This document shows positions 56,452 through 64,000 of a stretch of DNA of 64,000 bases, piece after piece. A program made the translations under genes and the position numbers. Source of the stretch: Saprospiraceae bacterium (lineage in GTDB: Bacteria > Bacteroidota > Bacteroidia > Chitinophagales > Saprospiraceae). Numbering within the stretch: position 1 is the stretch's first letter; every line of letters begins with the position of its first letter. The notes beneath the pieces were generated by a model. That model did not search any database and had not been told where the DNA came from. It worked only from the letters and a program-made list of their open reading frames with translations. Location: the NCBI GenBank assembly GCA_022842725.1, contig JALHOZ010000003.1:62001-126000 (forward strand), given 5' to 3'.

Positions 56452-56600
56452 AAAATTATTTAAAATTGGATTATTATTCTGTTTCATAAAAGGTTATTCT
56501 GTTAAATATTCTGATTAACTAAATTATAAATATGAATCAGATCATTATATTTTAAAAGTTTTATCATTCCATTATTATATTATCCAAAAAACAAAAAGAG

Positions 56601-57062
56601 ATGAAAAAATTGATTTTAATGTTGATTTGCACTTTTTATGTTTTGGCATCGTATAGTCAAAAGAGTGAAGTTGTCATCAAAGTGAAAGACACCGTTTCCG
56701 TCGGTACCCCGTTTAAACTTGAGATCGAACTCAAAAATGTTTCAGGAAGCTTTAAAACTCCGGTGTTTCAGGGCCTGAGATTGGTAGGAGGACCCAATAC
56801 CTCATCCAGTTTCAGCATGGTTAATGGAGAAACTACCTCAAAAGCGGTATATACTTACTATCTTATGGCTGAAGAGTCCGGTAGTTTTATCATCCAACTG
56901 CACGATATGGAGTCAAGCAAAGAAATGTTAACCTTTGAAGAAATTCAAATCACTGCCGTCGATACTTTTTCCGGAGACTCACAACTCATTAAATATTATG
57001 AGTCCGGCGGTTCGTCTGAACAAAAAATGCAGAGTTCCAAACGGAAGATCAGAAAAATCTGA
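56601..57062 (+). CDS. short BatD-like protein (single N-terminal domain)
   Basis: A 153-aa exported protein with signal peptide ending ASYSQ. The mature part resembles only the first domain of BatD: VSVGTPFKLEIELKNV, then GLRLVGGPNTSSSFSMVNG. It ends in a basic tail without the C-terminal membrane helix of full BatD. It begins a two-gene unit with the full-length BatD paralogue 1 bp downstream. It may be a soluble periplasmic partner or the result of partial duplication. Confidence 0.8.
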   Translation: MKKLILMLICTFYVLASYSQKSEVVIKVKDTVSVGTPFKLEIELKNVSGSFKTPVFQGLRLVGGPNTSSSFSMVNGETTSKAVYTYYLMAEESGSFIIQLHDMESSKEMLTFEEIQITAVDTFSGDSQLIKYYESGGSSEQKMQSSKRKIRKI

Positions 57063-57063
57063 T

Positions 57064-58734
57064 ATGTCGGAACTTTTACTTTTTATCCGATTCATTTGGA
57101 TTGTGGTTTTTATCGGTTTGTACCTTCCCGTCCAAAGTCAAACCGTGCTTCTGAAGGCTGAGGTCAGCAACGTCAGTGTCGAAGCCGGAGAACCTTTTAA
57201 GTTGATGTATACCATGGAAAACCGAGAAATGGAAAACATCAGCATTCCTCAATTGGCCGGATTACAAATATCCGGAAGACCTTCCGTTGAAACATCGATG
57301 AGCATCGTCAACGGCAAACGGTCGGGGTTTATGCGATATACGTACACCGCGGCCTTTGAAAAAGAAGGGAATTATACCATTCCTCCTGCCACAGCTTTTG
57401 TCAAAGGTAAAAAAGTTATGTCCAACAGTGTAAAAATCAAAGTTTCAGCATCAAGTCCGGACAAACATAAAGATGTAAAGGGAGAGGTGTTTTTTAAAGC
57501 AAAACTGAAACCGGAAAAAATGTATCTGGGTCAGCAGGCATTGCTTTCATATGACATTTTTACAAGCAAAAACGTGGTTAATGCTGAATTTTCAAAAGTT
57601 CCTAAATTTGAACATGTGTATCTGAAACCGGTTGATATTCCGGTCACAGGAAGGAACATTGTGATTAATCATAAAAACTATTACACACAATCCATACAGA
57701 CTTTTCACCTGTACGCCCAAAAAACGGGTAAATTAAAACTCGAAAAAGCATATATCACTTATAAATATGAAATCCCTGTAAGCGGAAATCCGTTTTTCAG
57801 CGATGTAAAATCTGAAACCTACGCAACGAATGAATTAGTAACTGACGTTTTACCTTTACCTACACAAAATGTCCCATATTCCTTTTCCGGTGGTGTCGGA
57901 GATTTTTTTATTAAAACGTCAGCAGACAAAAAAACCGTAACCCTCAATGACGCCTTAAAAATCGTCATGGTTATCAAGGGAGACGGTGACCCGAAATATT
58001 GGAAAGCACCTCGTTGGGACAGCCTGAAAAATGTTGAATTTTATGAACCCAACCTGCTTCGGGAAGAGTCAATCGTAGAAAATGGCAGAGAATTTCATAC
58101 AAAAGTGTTTGAGTATATTGTCCAGTTTGACAAACCCGGATCATTTATCCTGAAACCAAAGTTTTCTTATTTTTCTCCTGAAGATAAAAAATACGTCACT
58201 CTCGAAGAGCAGGCCATAAATGTAGAAGTTGTGCCGGGAAATGGTGCACCCTTAGCTGAAAACGATACTTCAGATGTGGACATAACGGACCAAAAAAGCG
58301 GATTTTTTCCCGTTCCGGTGATTTTGGGTATTTTGAGTGTATTTTTAGCCGGTTTGGGATATTTTTTATTTAGGAAAAAGAAGTCAAAAGAAGTTTCCGA
58401 GACTCTTAAACCCGCCGACGAAGTCGCTAAAATTTTCCTTCGAAAAGCGAAACTTCATGAGCATAAAGGAGAAAACCGATTATTTTTTGAGGAAATATCT
58501 TATGCCATGACCCATTACATCAAACAAAAATACGGCATTCAAAACGATACTTTTGACAAAGAAAACATCATCGACCTTTTCAAAGAAAAAAACATACCGG
58601 AATCCCTCATATCAACCTTTTTGAAGATATACGCCACCTGCGAATTTGCCCTGTTTGCCGGACAAAAACCGGAGATGAAAGATATTTTGGAAGTAACCAT
58701 GACCTGGATTGGGGATATGGAAAGGGAGAAGTAA
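57064..58734 (+). CDS. batD: BatD family protein
   Basis: A 556-aa envelope protein with signal peptide ending VQSQ. The N-terminal oxygen-tolerance (BatD) domains span about 25-450, with NVSVEAGEPFKLMYTME and PSVETSMSIVNGKRS at the start. One membrane helix lies near residues 419-440 (VPVILGILSVFLAGLGYFLF), followed by a cytoplasmic helical domain. The ATG at 57064 is chosen because it directly precedes the signal peptide. BatD is usually encoded with BatA, BatB and a MoxR ATPase in Bacteroidota; none of these is next to it here. Confidence 0.88.
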   Translation: MSELLLFIRFIWIVVFIGLYLPVQSQTVLLKAEVSNVSVEAGEPFKLMYTMENREMENISIPQLAGLQISGRPSVETSMSIVNGKRSGFMRYTYTAAFEKEGNYTIPPATAFVKGKKVMSNSVKIKVSASSPDKHKDVKGEVFFKAKLKPEKMYLGQQALLSYDIFTSKNVVNAEFSKVPKFEHVYLKPVDIPVTGRNIVINHKNYYTQSIQTFHLYAQKTGKLKLEKAYITYKYEIPVSGNPFFSDVKSETYATNELVTDVLPLPTQNVPYSFSGGVGDFFIKTSADKKTVTLNDALKIVMVIKGDGDPKYWKAPRWDSLKNVEFYEPNLLREESIVENGREFHTKVFEYIVQFDKPGSFILKPKFSYFSPEDKKYVTLEEQAINVEVVPGNGAPLAENDTSDVDITDQKSGFFPVPVILGILSVFLAGLGYFLFRKKKSKEVSETLKPADEVAKIFLRKAKLHEHKGENRLFFEEISYAMTHYIKQKYGIQNDTFDKENIIDLFKEKNIPESLISTFLKIYATCEFALFAGQKPEMKDILEVTMTWIGDMEREK

Positions 58735-58820
58735 ACAGGTAAAAAATTAACCTAAATCAGTTGTTCTCAAAATGACCTGTAAAAATTCCGGAAAAATCAC
58801 AAGTTTTTACTAAAAACATA

Positions 58821-58849
58821 TTGATTTTCAAATCTTTATTTTACCTTTG
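58821..58849 (+). promoter_or_regulatory. rpsA promoter (TTG-N18-TACCTTTG)
   Basis: TTG (58821-58823) and TACCTTTG (58842-58849) are 18 nt apart. The predicted leader to the ATG at 58926 is about 70 nt, long enough for the hairpin at 58886-58904. Confidence 0.6.
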
Positions 58850-58885
58850 CGGCCTGTTTTATAAAATTTAATTTTTTTTAACCTC

Positions 58886-58904
58886 TACCGGAGAAGGTCC
58901 GGTA
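58886..58904 (+). promoter_or_regulatory. hairpin in the rpsA leader
   Basis: TACCGGA and TCCGGTA form a 7-bp perfect stem with a GAAGG loop, 21 nt before the rpsA ATG. The A/G-rich loop in an otherwise AU-rich leader is a plausible site for autoregulation by S1 protein, by analogy with other ribosomal-protein leaders. Confidence 0.5.
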
Positions 58905-58925
58905 TACAAAAATGTTTGCAAAGTC

Positions 58926-61109
58926 ATGGAAGACAACGATTTAATCGTAAATGAATCATTAGATGGAAAACCGGAAATGGAAGATATATCTGATGTGGTT
59001 CTTGAAGAAACGAAAGAAAATTACTCCGCCGCACATGATGACTATGATTGGTCAATCGGCAAAAGAAACATTGTAAAGTACGATACAAAAGAGCAGGAAA
59101 AGTATTTCAGTGAGTATGACAACACATTGAACTCTATTGCAGAATTTGAAGTCGTTAAAGGTCGGGTAACTGCAATCCACAGCGGAGACGTAGTTCTTGA
59201 TATCAACTATAAATCTGACGGTTTGGTTCCGATGTCTGAATTCAGAGACACTCCGGACCTCAAAGTAGGTGATTATGTAGATGTATATGTAGAAAACAAA
59301 GAGGATTACAGAGGCCAGTTGGTTTTGTCCAGAAGAAAGGCAAAATTATTGAAAGCCTGGGATAGCCTTGTTGATTCTTACAAAAACGGTACCATCATCA
59401 AAGGTCTTGTTATCAGTAAAACCAAAGGTGGTTTGATCGTTGACTGTCTTGGATTGGAAACTTTCCTTCCGGGATCTCAGATTGACGTTAAACCTATTGT
59501 GGATTATGATATCTACGTCGGTAAAACCATGGAATTTAAAGTGGTTAAAATCAATGAAGCTATCAAAAATGCCGTTGTTTCTCACAAAGCACTTATTGAA
59601 AGTGATTTGGCAGAACAAAGAGAAACCATCATTTCAGGTCTTGAAAAAGGTCAGGTTCTCGAAGGTGTGGTTAAAAACATCACTGACTTCGGTGCATTTA
59701 TGGATCTTGGAGGTGTGGACGGATTGTTGTACATCACGGATATTTCATGGGGCAGAATCAACCATCCGAACGAAGTGTTGGCTTTGAATCAAAAACTCAA
59801 TGTTGTAGTTTTGGATTTTGGCGAAGACAAAAAACGTATTTCTCTTGGTCTGAAACAATTACAACCACATCCATGGGAAGTTTTGGATTCAACCATTTCA
59901 GAAGGCAGTGTAGTGAAAGGTAAAATCGTAAACATTGAAGATTACGGTGCATTCCTCGAAATTATACCTGGTGTTGAAGGTTTGATTCACGTTTCTGAAG
60001 TTTCCTGGAGCAACCAGCCGGTTAATGCCAGAGATTACTTCACCCTTGGTCAGGAATACGAAGCAAAAGTAGTTACCATCGAAAGAGAAGAACGAAAAAT
60101 GTCTTTAAGTATCAAACAATTGACCAGTGATCCTTGGAGCATTGTTGCTGCAAGATATCAGGTAGGTACAAAACATACCGGAGTAGTCAAAAACCTGACT
60201 CCATACGGTGTTTTTGTTGAGCTTGAAAACGGCATCGGTGGTATGGTTCACATATCTGATCTAAGCTGGACAAAACGTTTTTCACATCCTTCTGAATTTA
60301 CAAAAGTAGGCGAATCTATTGATGTATATATCATGGAAGTAGATGAGGAAAACCGCAAATTGTCTTTAGGTCACAAACAATTGGAAGAAAATCCATGGGA
60401 TACTTTTGAAAACGTATTCCCTGTAGGTTCTTATCATGAAGCAACCGTTATCAAAAAAGATGACAGAGGTGCGATTGTACAGTTACCTTATGGTCTTGAA
60501 GCATTCTCTCCTTCCAAACATCTGAAAAAAGAGGACAATTCTTCCGTAAATGTTGATGAAACCGTTACTTTTAAAGTTATCGAATTCAACAGAGACGACA
60601 AGAGAATTATTGTTTCTCATGTAAGATATCTGGAAGATATCAAAAAAGAGGCAAACGACATGGTAGCTTCTGAAAAAGAGAAAGAAAGAGATGAAATCAA
60701 AAAAGTAGTTAAAAAGACTCAATCACAAGTCGAATTATCAACTTTTGGTGACATCGAAGGTTTCTCAGAACTTGCAGGTCAGTTGGCAAATGCAGCAGCA
60801 GCACCAAAGGCTGAAGTTAAAGCAGAAGCACCAAAAAAGGCTGAAAGCGCTAAAGGCGACGATCTTAAAAAAATCGAAGGTATCGGACCAAAAATTCAGG
60901 AATTACTGAATAACGACGGTATTTTGACTTTTGAAGATCTTTCCAAAACAGATGCAGAAAAAATCAAAGAGATTTTACATGCAGCCGGTTCAAGATACCA
61001 AATGCACGATCCGACAACCTGGCCTATGCAGGCTGGTCTTGCTGCGGAAGGCAAATGGGACGAATTGAACGAATGGCAGGAAAACGCAAAAGGCGGTAAA
61101 GCTGAATAA
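58926..61109 (+). CDS. rpsA: 30S ribosomal protein S1 with C-terminal helix-hairpin-helix extension
   Basis: A 727-aa protein. Six S1 RNA-binding domains are visible between about residues 75 and 575, starting VVKGRVTAIHSGDVVLD, IIKGLVISKTKGGLIVD, VLEGVVKNITDFGAFMD, VVKGKIVNIEDYGAFLE, HTGVVKNLTPYGVFVEL and EATVIKKDDRGAIVQL. A charged, Ala/Lys-rich linker leads to a C-terminal helix-hairpin-helix domain (DLKKIEGIGPKIQELLNN, about 643-660, then ILHAAGSRYQMHDPTTWP). S1 helps mRNA bind the 30S subunit. The added C-terminal domain is unusual for S1 and resembles extensions on other Bacteroidota proteins, such as L21. Confidence 0.92.
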   Translation: MEDNDLIVNESLDGKPEMEDISDVVLEETKENYSAAHDDYDWSIGKRNIVKYDTKEQEKYFSEYDNTLNSIAEFEVVKGRVTAIHSGDVVLDINYKSDGLVPMSEFRDTPDLKVGDYVDVYVENKEDYRGQLVLSRRKAKLLKAWDSLVDSYKNGTIIKGLVISKTKGGLIVDCLGLETFLPGSQIDVKPIVDYDIYVGKTMEFKVVKINEAIKNAVVSHKALIESDLAEQRETIISGLEKGQVLEGVVKNITDFGAFMDLGGVDGLLYITDISWGRINHPNEVLALNQKLNVVVLDFGEDKKRISLGLKQLQPHPWEVLDSTISEGSVVKGKIVNIEDYGAFLEIIPGVEGLIHVSEVSWSNQPVNARDYFTLGQEYEAKVVTIEREERKMSLSIKQLTSDPWSIVAARYQVGTKHTGVVKNLTPYGVFVELENGIGGMVHISDLSWTKRFSHPSEFTKVGESIDVYIMEVDEENRKLSLGHKQLEENPWDTFENVFPVGSYHEATVIKKDDRGAIVQLPYGLEAFSPSKHLKKEDNSSVNVDETVTFKVIEFNRDDKRIIVSHVRYLEDIKKEANDMVASEKEKERDEIKKVVKKTQSQVELSTFGDIEGFSELAGQLANAAAAPKAEVKAEAPKKAESAKGDDLKKIEGIGPKIQELLNNDGILTFEDLSKTDAEKIKEILHAAGSRYQMHDPTTWPMQAGLAAEGKWDELNEWQENAKGGKAE

Positions 61110-61134
61110 TCAGATTTTAATTTAGATGTGAAAT

Positions 61135-61169
61135 AAAAGGTCTTGTTGTAAAAAACAAGGCCTTTTTTT
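61135..61169. terminator. bidirectional terminator between rpsA and the MOSC gene
   Basis: AAAAGG-T-CTTGTT pairs with AACAAG-G-CCTTTT around a 6-nt loop (one U-G pair), followed by T residues on the plus strand. The genes on both sides converge on it. Confidence 0.88.
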
Positions 61170-61953
61170 ATTTCAGATGCGTACAATGTTCACCTACAGA
61201 AATATATCCCTCTTCCGTACACATTAGGTTGGCTCCGAAAAATATCTTATTATCTGTTTTCCGATACGTATTTAATGTAGCCAGCGGCTCCTTTTCCGAT
61301 TTCGAAGTTTGTTGATTGATATTTATGACCATACATCTGGCACATGGTTTCAGATTTAAAAATGGCACGTCTCCTATCATGATTTTATCATAATCATCTT
61401 CTTCATGTGCTGTGTTTGTTTCCAAAACAATGTTGGGTCTGAATCTGTCTGTTTGTATCGGAAAATCCAGCTTGGCGTTCAGGTTTTCTATACTTTTAGA
61501 GCCGATACAAAGAAAAGGATAGCCATCTGCCAAACTTACCGGAATATGTTCATTCAATTTTGTTGCAAAATGTTGACGGGATATGTTTTGACTTTGTTTG
61601 ACTAATCTGACTTGTGTGCCCAGCAAGTCCGAAAAAAAATTATCCACCGTTTTATCCACTTCCTGTACATAAGCCGGATCATCCCAAACTTGTGTTTCCA
61701 AATGGTTTTTTTTAACCCTATCCGTTTCCCACGTTATATGTTCTGTCTTTTGAGATACATGAACCATTCCGTCATGTACATCGCTCAAAAATGTGGAAAG
61801 CTGAGGAAATTCTCTTTGGGTGATAAAACGATTGTTTTTATCAATCAACATCCATGTTCTGTCATATTCAAATCCGGAAGGTGTTGCTTTCCAGGTAGTT
61901 TTGTAAGATCCTCCCAGGCTTTTTACAGGATAGATATATAATGCATTTACCAT
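61168..61953 (-). CDS. MOSC domain protein with N-terminal beta-barrel domain
   Basis: A 261-aa protein. The N-terminal beta-barrel domain (1 to about 120) begins ALYIYPVKSLGGSY and includes GFEYDRTWMLID and RFITQREFPQL. The MOSC domain follows (about 130-261), with the conserved cysteine in LKPCARCMVIN and FGANLMCTEEGYISVG near the end. Homologues bind a molybdenum cofactor and reduce N-hydroxylated compounds (mARC/YcbX). The redox partner is unknown. The gene starts 2 bp after the stop of the upstream lipoprotein gene. Confidence 0.88.
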   Translation of the reverse strand: MVNALYIYPVKSLGGSYKTTWKATPSGFEYDRTWMLIDKNNRFITQREFPQLSTFLSDVHDGMVHVSQKTEHITWETDRVKKNHLETQVWDDPAYVQEVDKTVDNFFSDLLGTQVRLVKQSQNISRQHFATKLNEHIPVSLADGYPFLCIGSKSIENLNAKLDFPIQTDRFRPNIVLETNTAHEEDDYDKIMIGDVPFLNLKPCARCMVININQQTSKSEKEPLATLNTYRKTDNKIFFGANLMCTEEGYISVGEHCTHLK

Positions 61954-61955
61954 TT

Positions 61956-62786
61956 TTATCTGTCATTTATTAGTTTTTGTATACCGTTTTCATAAATTTT
62001 TATAGTTTTTTCGGGAGACACCAACACATCTTTTAGTCCGGTATCTTCTTCATCAAAAGAAAATAAAATTTGATTTTCGAAGGTCGATAAAGAAATATAT
62101 TTTACATCTTTTCCGTCAAAATAATATATGTTATTTCCATCAAACTGGAATGATCTTGTATTGTCAGCTACAAATGATGATAGATATTGACCAAAATTGT
62201 CAAAAATCAAAAAACGTTTTCCTTCATCCAATAGCACAACTTTGTTGCCGTTTTCGATGATTTTAGTTATATATAATGATTGTAAGCCAAAATCCGAGAG
62301 ATTAGCAGATTCAAAAGATTTTTTACCATTAGCATAAATTTTAATCAGCCTGAACCTGAGAGGATCATAAATCCAGTAACCATCATCGTTGGAAACACCT
62401 ACCGCACTAATATCGGTAAAGCCAAAATCCGCCAGACTGAATTCCTGAATTTCGGCCAAAGTATTATCCAATTCAAGAATTCTGCCAAAATCTTTGTTGT
62501 AAATGACTATTTTAATAGGATTGCTAACATTAATATCTGAAATATTGCCAATTCTTTTATTAGCAAAACGAAAAACCTCTTTATTATTTTCATCAAAATG
62601 GTAAACCTGATTATTGGTTGTCACAACGTATAAACGAAAAAGTTTGTCCAATGCGGCATATTTTACCTTTACTTCAATATCAGGCTGAGGAAAATCTTTT
62701 TTTTGTGAAAATGCTGGTTTTACCTGACAACTTTGCATAAAAATTATCATGGCGAAATACATGAAAAAAGAAATTTCAGTCCGCAT
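61956..62786 (-). CDS. propeller-like lipoprotein, unknown function
   Basis: A 276-aa lipoprotein with lipobox FMQSC. The mature part shows regularly spaced strand motifs such as LFRLYVVTTNNQVYHFD, DGYWIYDPLRFRLIKIY and KRFLIFDNFGQYLSSF, as in NHL or six-bladed beta-propellers. No family was recognised with confidence. It overlaps the lpxH gene start-to-end by 11 bp and precedes the MOSC gene by 2 bp, so lpxH, this gene and the MOSC gene form one operon. Confidence 0.75.
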   Translation of the reverse strand: MRTEISFFMYFAMIIFMQSCQVKPAFSQKKDFPQPDIEVKVKYAALDKLFRLYVVTTNNQVYHFDENNKEVFRFANKRIGNISDINVSNPIKIVIYNKDFGRILELDNTLAEIQEFSLADFGFTDISAVGVSNDDGYWIYDPLRFRLIKIYANGKKSFESANLSDFGLQSLYITKIIENGNKVVLLDEGKRFLIFDNFGQYLSSFVADNTRSFQFDGNNIYYFDGKDVKYISLSTFENQILFSFDEEDTGLKDVLVSPEKTIKIYENGIQKLINDR

Positions 62787-63591
62787 ATTCTGTCAAATGA
62801 TTTGAAATAAGCGTTGTGTCATCATCTCTGAAAAAACGGATCTCCATGTTTTTTCCATCAAAACAGGCAAACGAAAAAAACTGAAACCAATCGCCAATAT
62901 TAAGATATCTGCTTTTTTGATTACTTAATTTGTGGTCTATGACCAGGTGACGATGTCCAAATACAAAATAGTCAACACTTTTTTTCAAAAGTATTTCTTC
63001 GCAAAACAGCACGAGCCATTCTCTTTTTTCATTCCATCCTTCTTCATTGTTTTGTTCTCTGCTTTTACCACTAAAAAACTGCATGAGTCTGATACCTGTA
63101 TTTGGATGTATCCGGGCAAATAACCATTGACAAACAGGATGATTAAAAATAGCTTTTATCAGTTTATACCCATGATCTCCCGGACCAAGTCCGTCCCCAT
63201 GTCCGACAAGAAGAGATATTCCGTTTATCTGCCATAGAACAGGTTTTTTGTACAATGCCACGCCTAATTCTTGTTGAAGATAGTCAAACATCCACATGTC
63301 ATGATTGCCTGTGTAAACAATGATTTCGATTCCCTGATCTTTCAGAGAGGCTATCTTACCCAAAAGTCTTACATATCCTTTTGGCACAACTTTTTTGTAT
63401 TCAAACCAAAAATCAAAAATATCACCTACCAAAAAAATGATTTGAGCATCTTTTTCAATGGATGTCAGCCATTCTGTAATAAATAATTCTCTCTGTTTTG
63501 ATGTGTACTTACCGTCAATACCCAGATGAAAATCTGAAGCAAAATATACTTTTTTTCCCGGGGCAATATGCCGGCTTTCTGAGGCGAACAT
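62776..63591 (-). CDS. lpxH: UDP-2,3-diacylglucosamine diphosphatase
   Basis: A 271-aa calcineurin-like metallophosphoesterase that cleaves UDP-2,3-diacyl-GlcN to lipid X in lipid A synthesis at the inner membrane. Metal-site motifs are SDFHLG (Asp20, His22), GDIFDFW (Asp57), TGNHDMW, GHGDGLG and GHRHLV. The length is slightly above that of E. coli LpxH, and the organisation fits the Bacteroidota form. It is the first of three overlapping or adjoining minus-strand genes and lies 2 bp after the dioxygenase gene. Confidence 0.92.
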   Translation of the reverse strand: MFASESRHIAPGKKVYFASDFHLGIDGKYTSKQRELFITEWLTSIEKDAQIIFLVGDIFDFWFEYKKVVPKGYVRLLGKIASLKDQGIEIIVYTGNHDMWMFDYLQQELGVALYKKPVLWQINGISLLVGHGDGLGPGDHGYKLIKAIFNHPVCQWLFARIHPNTGIRLMQFFSGKSREQNNEEGWNEKREWLVLFCEEILLKKSVDYFVFGHRHLVIDHKLSNQKSRYLNIGDWFQFFSFACFDGKNMEIRFFRDDDTTLISNHLTEYAD

Positions 63592-63593
63592 AT

Positions 63594-64000
63594 TTAATGA
63601 TTATCGACAAATCTTTTATCACTTTCCATTATGGTGTGACAATTAGGACAGGTTCGTTTGGTTTCCGAACTGTAATAATCTTTAAATCTGGGGATAAAAT
63701 CCTTTTCAATATTGGTTAGATGAAAATACGATTCGTGCAATTTTGTGTTGCAATTGTCGCAAAACCACAATAATCCATCATTGTCTTCCGGCTTTCTTTT
63801 TAGTTCCACGACCAAGCCTATGGAACCTTCTGATCGAATCGGTGAATGCGGCACTCTCGCAGGCAATAAAAACATCTCGCCTTGTCTGATAGGAACGTCA
63901 ATCGCCTGGCCGTCTTCCTGTATCCGAACGACTATATCACCTTCAATCTGATAAAAAAGCTCTTCTGTTTCATTATAATGAAAGTCTTTTCTTGCATTGG
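63594..64000 (-). CDS. nbaC: 3-hydroxyanthranilate 3,4-dioxygenase, C-terminal part
   Basis: The gene runs off the right end of the window, so the 5' end is missing. The readable 134 codons begin NARKDFHYNETEELFYQ, which carries the catalytic iron histidine and glutamate, followed by the cupin strand GDIVVRIQEDG, GEMFLLPARVPHSP and RSEGSIGLVVE. The C-terminal rubredoxin-like metal site is CDNC and CPNCH. The enzyme opens the ring of 3-hydroxyanthranilate in the kynurenine route from tryptophan to NAD. The stop is 2 bp before the lpxH start, suggesting cotranscription. Confidence 0.92.
   Translation of the reverse strand, partial: NARKDFHYNETEELFYQIEGDIVVRIQEDGQAIDVPIRQGEMFLLPARVPHSPIRSEGSIGLVVELKRKPEDNDGLLWFCDNCNTKLHESYFHLTNIEKDFIPRFKDYYSSETKRTCPNCHTIMESDKRFVDNH

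Overview
This is a 64 kb chromosomal segment of a Bacteroidota bacterium, most likely from the Saprospiria/Chitinophaga side of the phylum. The evidence is the -7 promoter element TAnnTTTG in front of many genes, two proteins with C-terminal type IX secretion (T9SS) sorting domains, many secreted lipoproteins and DPP-IV/M1 peptidases, BatD proteins, a bacillithiol gene (bshA), and families largely confined to the phylum (DUF5606, DUF3109, the DUF7033-type deacetylase). The placement below phylum level is inference. The DNA is AT-rich. It carries about 57 protein genes and one tRNA. I see no insertion sequence, prophage or CRISPR array.

Layout. 1-9.05 kb: end of bshA, a TPR sensor histidine kinase overlapping a PLP desulfhydrase/deaminase gene, penicillin-binding protein 1A, a 7-bp tandem repeat, a small membrane protein and an M1 aminopeptidase lipoprotein. 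9.5-14.4 kb: DUF5606, glyA, then an accessory-looking 3 kb stretch bounded by a perfect 19-bp direct repeat. That stretch holds a T9SS cargo protein and a cysteine-rich lipoprotein whose reading frame runs through six copies of an 11-bp repeat. 14.4-19.9 kb: a glycosyltransferase, a redox operon (ferredoxin-NADP reductase, 2Fe-2S ferredoxin, DsbA-like protein), ftcD and a small membrane protein. 20-28 kb: phosphohexomutase, monomeric isocitrate dehydrogenase, rseP, hscB, tRNA-Leu, a 96-nt hairpin element and an SF1B helicase. 28-34.5 kb (minus strand): HtrA protease, then a TPR lipoprotein, DPP-IV, a DUF6265 lipoprotein and galK. 34.7-37.7 kb: MazG-like hydrolase, SDR, DUF3109, AI-2E transporter. 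37.8-42.1 kb: a surface-glycan cluster. 42.3-49.6 kb: pyk, YhhN, lipA, a barrel-like protein, a polysaccharide deacetylase, a GAF/SpoIIE phosphatase and a TM2-TPR-SHOCT protein. 49.7-55.8 kb: a second T9SS protein, a frameshifted lipoprotein, a CBS-ACT protein coupled to an Omp85 protein, threonylcarbamoyl-AMP synthase, the pyruvate dehydrogenase E2 subunit and a DUF1304 protein. 55.8-64 kb: a lipocalin-like protein, two tandem BatD proteins, rpsA with an added C-terminal helix-hairpin-helix domain, a MOSC protein, a propeller lipoprotein, lpxH and the end of 3-hydroxyanthranilate dioxygenase.

Most genes are core metabolism and envelope biology. The most unusual locus is at 11.3-14.4 kb. A consensus promoter and an ATG lie directly before an 11-bp repeat tract. 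Both alternative reading frames stop soon after the tract, so any change in copy number not divisible by three would switch the lipoprotein off. A second pattern worth testing is the placement of TAnnTTTG only 3-4 nt before the ATG of four genes, which predicts leaderless or nearly leaderless mRNAs.
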